Positions 28,727 through 36,187 of a DNA stretch of 48,870 nucleotides are shown here, one piece after another. Both the position numbers and the translations under genes were made by a program. The DNA is taken from contig JAFQBT010000019.1 in NCBI GenBank assembly GCA_017399625.1, positions 1 through 48,870 of the forward strand, written 5' to 3'. Source of the DNA: Oscillospiraceae bacterium. GTDB lineage: Bacteria > Bacillota > Clostridia > Oscillospirales > Ruminococcaceae. The number at the start of each line of letters is the position of its first letter. Within the stretch, counting starts at the first letter, position 1. Under the pieces are notes generated by a model. That model made no database searches. It was not told the DNA's origin and saw only the letters and a program-made list of their open reading frames with translations.

Positions 28727-31657
28727 ATGAGCGAAAATTTAAGACCGCTTTCGTTTGAAAAGCTGATGGGACTTCTTATTGAGGAGCATAACGCCACCGG
28801 CACAATTTTCGGCGTAAAGGATTTTTATAAAGCAGGAAGAGCAAGACTTCCCATCTTCGGAATGAGGATAGAAAATCCGGTTGGTCCTGCGGCGGGTCCC
28901 GTTACCCAGACTGCCCAGGGAATAATCGCCGCATATCTTTCCGGCGCAAGGTTCTTCGAACTCCGGACAGTTTTTCCGGATAACGAAAAATCCGGAAAAC
29001 CGGACGTTTCCGTCGGCGACAGAACTTTTTCCTCCGAACATCCTTCGGAACTTTCCGTTGCGGAAGCCTTCGGCGAATATGTAAAGGCATGGTACGCCAT
29101 AAAGCTCATCAGCACCGCTTTTGAACTGGGCGTTCCGGAAGGTTTTGTTTTCAATATGTCCGTGGGCGGAAGCCTTGAGGACCTTAAATCCGAAAAGATG
29201 AACAGCTTCATCGAAGGGCTTAAATCCGCGGAATATACTCCCGTCTGGCGTGAATGCGAAAACTGGGCAAGAGCTCATATGGATGAGCTGGACGGAATTG
29301 ACAACACCTATATTTCCGATATCAGCCCGAGGGTCTGCAATTCCGCTTTCTTTGTTCCTAAGGAAGGCCTTTCCGCTTCCGAAATCGAGGAAGCCGCGGC
29401 ATACCTCATCGAGGAAAAACGCCTCCATACCTTTGTAAAAATCAGCCCGGATCTTCTGGGTTATTATACCGTCCGGGGAATCCTTGATATCAACGGATAT
29501 GATGACGTTGAAATAAGCAAGGAAAAAATGGAAAGCGGCGCGCTTTATGATGATTTAAAACCCGCGTTCCTCCGTCTTCAGAACAAAGCGGATATGAAGC
29601 GCCTTGAATTCGGCGTAAAAGTCTGCGGCGGGCTCCGTGTTGAAAAAGCGAAGGAAACACCCATCAAGGACGGCAGACTTACCGGAAGAGCACTTTTCCC
29701 CATTGCATTTTCCCTTGCTGAAAAAATCGCAAACGATTTCGGCGGCGGTCTCAGAATCTGCTTTGCGGGCGGAGCGGATTATTTCACCGCATCAAAACTT
29801 TTCGATGCGGGAATCTGGCCGGTAACCGTTGTTTCCGATATCATAAGACCCGGCGGTCTCCGGAGATTCAAACAGCTTGCGGAGGACGTTTCAAAATGCG
29901 ATTACGCCCAGTTCTCCGGAATCCTCACTTCCGACCTTCCGGATATTGAAAAGGAAGTTTATTCCGGCGGAAGATATAAAAATATCCCCGGCGCAAAACC
30001 GAAAAAAGCCGAAGGACCCATTCCGCATATCAACTGCACGAAGGCACAGTGCCGTGCGGTCTGTCCCCTCGGAGCGGATATTCCACTCGTAATGCGCCTT
30101 ATCAAAAACGGCAGAAGCCTTGATGCTCTCCGTGTTATCTTCGAGCGCAACCCCATGCCCTTCACCGTTGAAACCCTTTGCAGCCATCCCTGCATGGACG
30201 GCTGCTCCAGAAGATTCTACGAATGTCCGCTGAATATCAAGGGCGAAAATTACCAGGCGGCGAAAAATGCCTGCTTCGATCTTCTTGATGAAACGGAGCT
30301 TAAATCCGGAGCGGGCGCAAAAATTGCTGTTGTCGGATGCGGACCTGCCGGACTTTCCACCGCCTGCTTCCTTGCAAGACAGGGCGCGAAGGTCACCATT
30401 TTCGATAAAGAATACCGTCCCGGCGGCGCTGTTACAAAATATATCCCCAAATTCCGCATTGATGATTCCGATATAGAATGGGACGCAACCCTTATCCAGG
30501 CTCTCGGAATCGAAATGGAGCTTGGCGTTGAGGTAACCTCCCTGCGTGAACTCCGGGAACAGGGATTTGAAAAAATCGTCCTCGCCATCGGAGCCGGAAA
30601 ACAGAAACATCTCAGGTTTGCCTTCGGCAAAAACGTTTCCGCCCTGGAGTTCCTCGAAAATTATAAACGCAATCCGGAGGAAACGGAAGAAACAGTTATG
30701 GGAAGCGTTGTTGTAATCGGCGGCGGACATACTGCGGTTACGGCGGCAAGATGCGCAAAAAAGCTCGCTTCCGTCGATAGAGTGACCCTTGTTTTCGATA
30801 AACCGGAAAGCGAAATGGATGCTTCCATGGACGAAATCCTCGCCATGAAGAAGGAAGGCATCTTCGTTGCACCGAATCTTATTCCAAGCGGAGTAAGGAG
30901 CGGACAGCTTCTCTGCCATGTTTCCGAACTTGGCGAACCGGACGAAAAAACAGGAATCAGACCGGTTATCGACACCGGCGCAAAGGATAAAATCCCTGCG
31001 GATTATGCAATCAACGCCACCGGAGAGGAAGTTGACGACGTTCTCTTCGATGAAATTGACAGCGCAACATATCTCGTCGGCAACGCGAACTTCGGAAAAA
31101 CCGAGGATATCGCAAAAGTTATTGCCGATTCCCAGCGCCTTTGCAAAAAAATCGCCCACAGCCATTTTGATAAATATGTTCCGGACAACGAAAACGAGGA
31201 TCGTTCCTTCCTTGAAAAACGCGGAAAACTCTGTGCAGACTGCAAAAAATGCGCCGAAGGCGAACGCTGCCTTGAATGCGACAGTGTCTGCGAATTCTGC
31301 GCGGAAGTTTGTCCCAACCGGGCAAACTGGGTGATAAAACTTTCCGACGGCAGCCGCCAGATCCTCCACGTGAACGATTTCTGCGACGGATGTGGAGCCT
31401 GCGCCGACAGCTGTCCCTATGACGGAAAACCGCATAAGGAAAAATTCACTCTGTTCCTCGATGAGGAGGATTTCAAAAAGAGCGAAAACGACGGATTCTA
31501 CGTAACCGGCGAAGCAAACAACTGCCGCTTCAGATACGAGGGAAAAGTCTTCAAATATGACCCGATAAACGGTCCGGTTGGCACGATTCCGGACGAAATC
31601 AGGGAGATGTGCGGTATAGTAATGAAGCGTTTTCCGCGGCTTCTGAAAGTCTGGTAA
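28727..31657 (+). CDS. YgfK-like iron-sulfur flavoprotein (putative selenate reductase subunit family)
   Basis: A 976-residue multidomain protein. Residues 1 to about 400 are a dihydroorotate-dehydrogenase-like barrel (NPVGPAAGPVTQTAQGI, VKVCGGLR). Residues about 435-520 form a GltD-like Cys-rich region (CTKAQCRAVCP, CSHPCMDGC). Residues about 530-820 hold two dinucleotide-binding folds (VVGCGPAGLSTAC for FAD, VVIGGGHTAVTAA for NAD(P)H). The C-terminus has CADCKKC, a Cys-rich cluster and CDGCGACADSCPYDG. The order matches YgfK, whose genes usually accompany molybdenum hydroxylases or hydantoinase and purine or selenium genes. None are present here. Its electron acceptor and substrate are unknown. 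Confidence 0.88.
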   Translation: MSENLRPLSFEKLMGLLIEEHNATGTIFGVKDFYKAGRARLPIFGMRIENPVGPAAGPVTQTAQGIIAAYLSGARFFELRTVFPDNEKSGKPDVSVGDRTFSSEHPSELSVAEAFGEYVKAWYAIKLISTAFELGVPEGFVFNMSVGGSLEDLKSEKMNSFIEGLKSAEYTPVWRECENWARAHMDELDGIDNTYISDISPRVCNSAFFVPKEGLSASEIEEAAAYLIEEKRLHTFVKISPDLLGYYTVRGILDINGYDDVEISKEKMESGALYDDLKPAFLRLQNKADMKRLEFGVKVCGGLRVEKAKETPIKDGRLTGRALFPIAFSLAEKIANDFGGGLRICFAGGADYFTASKLFDAGIWPVTVVSDIIRPGGLRRFKQLAEDVSKCDYAQFSGILTSDLPDIEKEVYSGGRYKNIPGAKPKKAEGPIPHINCTKAQCRAVCPLGADIPLVMRLIKNGRSLDALRVIFERNPMPFTVETLCSHPCMDGCSRRFYECPLNIKGENYQAAKNACFDLLDETELKSGAGAKIAVVGCGPAGLSTACFLARQGAKVTIFDKEYRPGGAVTKYIPKFRIDDSDIEWDATLIQALGIEMELGVEVTSLRELREQGFEKIVLAIGAGKQKHLRFAFGKNVSALEFLENYKRNPEETEETVMGSVVVIGGGHTAVTAARCAKKLASVDRVTLVFDKPESEMDASMDEILAMKKEGIFVAPNLIPSGVRSGQLLCHVSELGEPDEKTGIRPVIDTGAKDKIPADYAINATGEEVDDVLFDEIDSATYLVGNANFGKTEDIAKVIADSQRLCKKIAHSHFDKYVPDNENEDRSFLEKRGKLCADCKKCAEGERCLECDSVCEFCAEVCPNRANWVIKLSDGSRQILHVNDFCDGCGACADSCPYDGKPHKEKFTLFLDEEDFKKSENDGFYVTGEANNCRFRYEGKVFKYDPINGPVGTIPDEIREMCGIVMKRFPRLLKVW

Positions 31658-31730
31658 ACCGCATAAATAAGCCAAAAAACGGACTTTTTGAACCGGCAGG
31701 AAACCTTTGAAATTTAATAATTTTCCGTAA

Positions 31731-31772
31731 AAAAACGGGCAGGACAGGGGAAACCCCTGTTCTGCCCGTTTT
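31731..31772 (+). terminator. Rho-independent terminator of the YgfK-like gene
   Basis: Stem AAACGGGCAGGACAGGGG/CCCCTGTTCTGCCCGTTT (one G-T pair) with an AAA loop and a T run. Confidence 0.9.
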
Positions 31773-31903
31773 TGCGTATATTCGTGTGGCACACAGTATT
31801 TTATTTTTAAAATAAACGGATTCAGCATTAAAGTGAAATAAAAATGATTTTAAATAACATTGATGAATTGTAAAATTATTTTGAATAAAATTTTAATTTA
31901 GTA

Positions 31904-31933
31904 TTGACAACACTGTGAATTATACTGTATAAT
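31904..31933 (+). promoter_or_regulatory. Promoter of the PadR-rlmB unit
   Basis: Perfect TTGACA, 18 bases, perfect TATAAT. The direct repeat ACTGT...ACTGT sits in the spacer and could be a PadR site. It implies a leader of about 180 bases before the PadR start. Confidence 0.7.
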
Positions 31934-32120
31934 TTGGAATAGGTAAAAATATCCGGAAATCCGATCGGAAACGGGAAAGTTTTCGCCGGGAAATCGGCGG
32001 AAATTTCCGAAAAAACGGCGGATTTTATCTGTAAAAATGTAGATTTTTTGGGTTTTTAAAACCGCAAAAAACCGCATGAACAAGCCAAAAATCGTTACTA
32101 TAAAAAGGAGGTGGGGAAAA

Positions 32121-32456
32121 TTGAGCGATGACGAAATCATTTCCGGTTTTGTGTCGGAACTTCGCCGCGGAACTGTCGTTCTCGGCGTTCTGAATCAACT
32201 TTCCTCGCCAAAATATGGCTATTCCCTCGGTCAGGAACTGACCGAAAAAGGGGTCCCGGTGGACGGAAACACTCTCTATCCGCTGCTGCGCCGGCTTGAA
32301 AGCCAGGGTCTGCTGAAAAGCGAATGGGATATGTCCGAAGGAAAACCCCGAAAATATTATGTCCGTACCGCAAAAGGCTCGAAGATAAACGAACAGCTGC
32401 GTGATTACTGGATCGAAACCGTTGTGAATATTTCCACTTTGATGAAGGAAGAATAA
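32121..32456 (+). CDS. PadR-family transcriptional regulator
   Basis: A 111-residue winged-helix protein. Start chosen at TTG 32121, 8 bases after AAGGAGGTG; an upstream ATG at 32076 has no such site. RRGTVVLGVLNQLSSPKYGYSL, then GNTLYPLLRRLESQGLLKSEW and GKPRKYYVRT, are classic PadR helix-turn-helix and wing motifs. A C-terminal helix mediates dimerisation. It begins the unit that continues with the rRNA methyltransferase and may autoregulate. The stop is 3 bases from the next start. Confidence 0.9.
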   Translation: MSDDEIISGFVSELRRGTVVLGVLNQLSSPKYGYSLGQELTEKGVPVDGNTLYPLLRRLESQGLLKSEWDMSEGKPRKYYVRTAKGSKINEQLRDYWIETVVNISTLMKEE

Positions 32457-32459
32457 ATT

Positions 32460-33242
32460 ATGGAAAAATACAGAGAAAAAGAAGAAATCCGCGAAAACGA
32501 AGCGGATAAAGATAAAATCTGCGGCCGCAACGCGGTAATCGAAGCGATCAAATCCGGTAGAGAAATCGACCGCATTATGGTTGCAAAAGGCTCGACCAAC
32601 CTCGGCAAACTCTATGCAATGGCAAAGGAAGCCGGAATCCCGGTAAAGGAAGTTGCCCCGGTAAAAATCGAGGAACTTGCCGCAGGAGCAAATGCCCAGG
32701 GAGTTCTTGCAATGGCGGCGGCGCATAAATACGCCACCGTTGATGAAATTTTTGCCCTTGCGGAAGAACGGGGCGAACCTCCATTCATCATTATTGCTGA
32801 CGGACTTGAGGACGGACATAACCTTGGCGCAGTCATCAGAACTGCGGAATGCTGCGGAGCCCACGGAGTTATCATTCCGAAACGCAGAAGCGTCGGTCTC
32901 AACTACGTTGTTGCAAAAACTTCCGTAGGTGCGGTGGAATATGTTCCCGTTGCAAGGGTAACCAACATTGCCAGAACCATCGATGAACTCAAGGAACGCG
33001 GAGTATGGATTTTCGGCGCGGATATGGACGGCGAAGCACTCTGGTCCGCGGATCTTTCCGGATCCATCGGTCTTGTTCTCGGTGCGGAGGGCGAAGGAGT
33101 GAGCCGCCTTGTTAAAGAAAAATGCGATTTTGTTGTTTCTCTCCCGATGCGCGGCAAAATCGAATCCCTCAATGCTTCCGTTGCGGCTTCCGTAATGATG
33201 TATGAGGTAACAAGACAGCGCCTCGGAATCAAAGCAAGATAA
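32460..33242 (+). CDS. rlmB: SpoU/TrmH-family 23S rRNA 2'-O-methyltransferase (RlmB-like)
   Basis: A 260-residue protein with an N-terminal substrate-binding domain (residues about 20-95, ICGRNAVIEAIKSGREIDRI) and a knotted SpoU domain. Motif 1 is DGLEDGHNLGAVIRTAECCG with the catalytic Asn and Arg. Motif 2 is GLVLGAEGEGVS and motif 3 SLNASVAASVMMYE. The RNA target by family is guanosine 2251 of 23S rRNA, with S-adenosylmethionine as donor. It lies 3 bases after the PadR gene, an unusual partner. Confidence 0.92.
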   Translation: MEKYREKEEIRENEADKDKICGRNAVIEAIKSGREIDRIMVAKGSTNLGKLYAMAKEAGIPVKEVAPVKIEELAAGANAQGVLAMAAAHKYATVDEIFALAEERGEPPFIIIADGLEDGHNLGAVIRTAECCGAHGVIIPKRRSVGLNYVVAKTSVGAVEYVPVARVTNIARTIDELKERGVWIFGADMDGEALWSADLSGSIGLVLGAEGEGVSRLVKEKCDFVVSLPMRGKIESLNASVAASVMMYEVTRQRLGIKAR

Positions 33243-33280
33243 CGGCTTTATATAAAAAATCTTGAAGGAAGGGGAACAAA

Positions 33281-35797
33281 ATGGCAGGAAACGGATATTC
33301 GGTTGACGACATTCTTGAGGAAATCAGGCGCAAAAAAGAAAACGGCGCCGCTAAAGCAACCGATTCACAGATAAACAGCAATTCCAATTCGGGCGATTTT
33401 TTTGAGATGCGGCAGAAAAACACCCAGCCGGAGGAACCGAAGGAACCGGAGGTTCCCACATATACAAAAAAATTCAGCGACGAACCCATAACAACAAGAA
33501 CCATCCAGGTTGACGATACTCTTTCCCAGTATTTCGGTGCGGCAACATGGAAGAACGAAAAGAAATCCAAAAAGCAGAAGAGCGAAAGCATCTCCGCAAA
33601 AGTGAATACCGTTCCGGCGCACACCGCGGCTTCCGAAGCAAAGGAAAAAATAAACGGATTTGTGCCGAAGGATTTCACCATCCATACCGAAGAACAGCTC
33701 AGAGGTTTTGAACCGAAGCCGGAACCCAAAGAGGAACCAAAGCCGGAACCGAAGCCGGCTGAGGAAAAACCTGCGGAAAAGATTCCGGAAAACAGCGGAA
33801 TAGTCGGTTTCGGAGCCGCAAGGGAAGAAAAGGAAAAAACCGACCTCACCAGTTCCGGAAACCACGACCTTTATAAGGAATTTGTTGAAAAACGCCACGA
33901 TAAAGTTGCGGAATTTATGCGGAACGTTGCGGAGCCCACGGATCAGGAGATACATATCCCCGAAATTCCGGCTCAGGAACCGGTCAGAAATAAATTTTCC
34001 GACCAGAGCAACGAGGATATCGCAAAAAAACTCATGCAGGATATGCACGAACCGGAGGATGACGATCCGGACGATTACGAAGCCGAATCCCAGAAGGAAG
34101 CGGTTGAAAAGAACCTTTCCGCACAGCTCACAGGTCTTATTATTAGGGCGGTCATCATCTTCGTGCTCCTTGTTGCAAGCCTTGCGTTCTGTCTTTCTCC
34201 GATGCTTGGCTATGAACTTCCGGAAGCGGTTTCCTTCGCGGATTCCGGAATAATCTTCCCGATAATCAACCTTGCAATCGTCTGCGTTGCGGCGCTTACA
34301 TGTCACGTTGCGGTCGGCGGAGGACTTCTTTCCCTCGTAAGATTCAAAGCGGGAAACGATACCTTTGCAACCTGCTCCGTAATCGGAGCGGCGGCTCTTG
34401 GCGTTGCATTCATTGCGGATCCTTCTGCAATGTCCCCGGGCGGAGAAAATCTTTTCTTCCCCATCACAATTCTCGGACTTTTCTTCAACACCATAGGAAA
34501 AATCCTTTCCGCCGCAAGAATCAGAAAGAACTTTGATGTTCTCACCACGGGAAAAGGAAAATCCGCGCTTCTTCCGGTAAGGAACAAGGAACTTGCAAGA
34601 GAGCTTACCGGACAGAGGGACGAAACACCACGCTTCTGCACCAGCGCAAAAGCAAAATTCTTCACCAGATTCCTTGAACTTTCCTATCGGGACGACGCCA
34701 CCGAAAGCATTGCAAGAATCGTTGCACCGATCGTTTTCCTCTGCTCGATTCTCGTCGGCGTGATCGCGTTCCTTCTCACCGGAAGAGTTTCCGATGCAAT
34801 AACCGGATTTGCCGCAGTGCTCTGCGTTGCATCTCCTTTCTCCGCAACCATTGCGGGTGCCCTTCCGGTATATCGTTCCTGCGCCGCCCTCAATGAAGAG
34901 GGAAGCGTTATGGCAGGCGGTTATACCGCGGAAACCTTTGCGGAAACCGATTCCGTGCTCCTTGATATTGAACAGCTTTTCCCCGAAGGCAGCATTATCC
35001 TCCACGGAATCAAAACCTTTGCCCAGGGCAGAATCGACGAAGCAATCCTTGATGCGGCTTCCGTAATCTGCAGCACCAGAAGCACCCTCGGAAGCATCTT
35101 CATCAACGTTGTTCAGGGAGATAAAAAACTCCTCAAGCCGGTTGATACCATCATCTATGAGGACGGAATGGGACTTTCCGCCTGGGTTGGCGGAAAGCGC
35201 GTTCTCATCGGAAACCGCGAACTTATGATCAACCACGGAATCGATATTCCTTCCCATGATTATGAAAACAAATATGTCGGCAGCGGCAAGGATATTCTTT
35301 ATCTCGCCAACAGCGGCGAACTTACCGCTATGTTTGTTCTCAGCTATCATGCGGACAGAGAAGTTTATCATTCCCTCGGAATCATGGCGGAAAGAGGCGT
35401 TCGCCTTGTTATCAACTGCAGTGACCCCAACATCACAGTAAAGAAGCTCTGTGACCTTTTCGGATATCCGAAGAGCCAGCTTAATCTTCTTTCTTCCAAA
35501 TATCAGCAGAAATGCGCGGAACTTACCGAAGAAAGAGAAACCGCTCCCGCTGCGGCAGTTTATAACGGAAGCCTTTATGCCCTTTCCGATCTCCTCAATT
35601 GCTGCGGAATAATCCGCCAGTCCTCCTTTGCGGCGGCGCTTATTGAAATGATCGGAATAATCCTCGGTTTTGTTCTTGTAACCCTTTTCCTCTTCACGGG
35701 AAATATCCGAAGCCTTACAATGTATGTTCTTGCGGCGTTCCAGATGTTCTGGTTTGTTGCGGTAACCCTTGTTATCATGCTTCGCAAAAAAATCTGA
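33281..35797 (+). CDS. Degenerate P-type ATPase-like membrane protein with disordered N-terminus
   Basis: An 838-residue protein. Residues 1 to about 280 are charged and disordered, starting YSVDDILEEIRRKK, with a Pro/Glu/Lys repeat region at 145-165. From residue 283 the membrane part follows the layout of P1B-type ATPases: pairs of hydrophobic helices, then LNEEGSVMAGGYTAETFAETDSVLLD. This aligns with the segment before the phosphorylation site, but DKTGT is replaced by DIEQL (residues 562-566; codon 34964). GKRVLIGNRELM and SGKDILYLANSGEL keep the shape of the nucleotide-binding domain, while the hinge TGDxxxxA reads NCSDPNITV. The metal-site CPC is replaced by CVASPF. It therefore cannot form the usual aspartyl phosphate intermediate and is probably a pseudo-ATPase. 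The pseudokinase gene follows. Confidence 0.82.
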   Translation: MAGNGYSVDDILEEIRRKKENGAAKATDSQINSNSNSGDFFEMRQKNTQPEEPKEPEVPTYTKKFSDEPITTRTIQVDDTLSQYFGAATWKNEKKSKKQKSESISAKVNTVPAHTAASEAKEKINGFVPKDFTIHTEEQLRGFEPKPEPKEEPKPEPKPAEEKPAEKIPENSGIVGFGAAREEKEKTDLTSSGNHDLYKEFVEKRHDKVAEFMRNVAEPTDQEIHIPEIPAQEPVRNKFSDQSNEDIAKKLMQDMHEPEDDDPDDYEAESQKEAVEKNLSAQLTGLIIRAVIIFVLLVASLAFCLSPMLGYELPEAVSFADSGIIFPIINLAIVCVAALTCHVAVGGGLLSLVRFKAGNDTFATCSVIGAAALGVAFIADPSAMSPGGENLFFPITILGLFFNTIGKILSAARIRKNFDVLTTGKGKSALLPVRNKELARELTGQRDETPRFCTSAKAKFFTRFLELSYRDDATESIARIVAPIVFLCSILVGVIAFLLTGRVSDAITGFAAVLCVASPFSATIAGALPVYRSCAALNEEGSVMAGGYTAETFAETDSVLLDIEQLFPEGSIILHGIKTFAQGRIDEAILDAASVICSTRSTLGSIFINVVQGDKKLLKPVDTIIYEDGMGLSAWVGGKRVLIGNRELMINHGIDIPSHDYENKYVGSGKDILYLANSGELTAMFVLSYHADREVYHSLGIMAERGVRLVINCSDPNITVKKLCDLFGYPKSQLNLLSSKYQQKCAELTEERETAPAAAVYNGSLYALSDLLNCCGIIRQSSFAAALIEMIGIILGFVLVTLFLFTGNIRSLTMYVLAAFQMFWFVAVTLVIMLRKKI

Positions 35798-35846
35798 TTA
35801 CGACTTTTTTACTTATCATTCATATCTTTTTCCTTCAAAAAACGAC

Positions 35847-35877
35847 AAAACTCCGTTACTGAGCAGTAACGGAGTTT
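35847..35877 (+). terminator. Rho-independent terminator
   Basis: Stem AAACTCCGTTACTG/CAGTAACGGAGTTT with an AG-type loop after the ATPase-like gene. The T run is short. Confidence 0.75.
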
Positions 35878-35904
35878 TATCGTTTTATGGGGAAAGACCC
35901 CATT

Positions 35905-35934
35905 GCCGTAGGGAACGTCGTCCCCGACGTTCCG
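35905..35934 (+). repeat. Dispersed repeat, family B (GTAGGGAACG hairpin)
   Basis: GCCGTAG, then the stem GGAACGTCG/CGACGTTCC with a TCCC loop. The copy at 41614 has the same CCGTAGGGAACG edge with a different inner stem and is inverted. Confidence 0.6.
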
Positions 35935-36075
35935 TTTTCGGATGTACATGGTAGGCACCCTTTTGTCTGCTTTGCAGACACTTCCCATGATAGCGGAGAC
36001 TGAAAAAAACGGCGCTTCTGCCGAAAGAAATGCAAAAAATATTCCGAAATGAAATAAATATCTTTCATAAAATTA

Positions 36076-36104
36076 TTGCGCGGCGCATAAAAATAGTATA
36101 TTAT
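36076..36104 (+). promoter_or_regulatory. Putative promoter of the pseudokinase gene
   Basis: TTGCGC, 17 bases, TATTAT, about 85 bases upstream of the start. Confidence 0.45.
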
Positions 36105-36187
36105 ATATTGTGAATAAATATGTTCTTTGATATTAACGCAAAAGCGTAAGCATATATAAAGTTCTCATGAAAAAGGAGGTAGCTGCT

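Larger units (their letters stand above)
31658..32120. other. Intergenic region with terminator, promoter and structured leader
   Basis: 463 bases without a gene. It contains the YgfK terminator (31731-31772), an AT-rich stretch, the promoter at 31904, then about 185 bases of transcribed leader with small stems such as CGCCG GGAAAT CGGCG near 31985. Nothing matches a riboswitch I recognise. Confidence 0.5.
35798..36187. other. Intergenic region with terminator, repeat and promoter
   Basis: 390 bases between the ATPase-like and pseudokinase genes. It holds the terminator at 35847, the family B repeat at 35905, a TCTGC TTT GCAGA hairpin near 35971, and the promoter at 36076. No coding sequence or known RNA was recognised. 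Confidence 0.55.

Noticed and set aside
29891-31828. A 645-codon open frame on the minus strand opposite the YgfK-like gene
   Set aside because: The plus strand encodes a complete multidomain flavoprotein with all motifs in order. The minus frame is Phe/Cys-rich, lacks recognisable domains and arises from codon bias of the true gene.
31940-32100. A riboswitch in the PadR leader
   Set aside because: Small stems are present, but I could not match any known aptamer core, and no transporter or biosynthetic gene follows.
33365-35371. A 668-codon minus-strand frame opposite the ATPase-like gene
   Set aside because: It has no ribosome binding site or domain, and its composition mirrors the antisense of Lys/Glu-rich coding sequence. 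The plus frame has a clear start site and membrane architecture.
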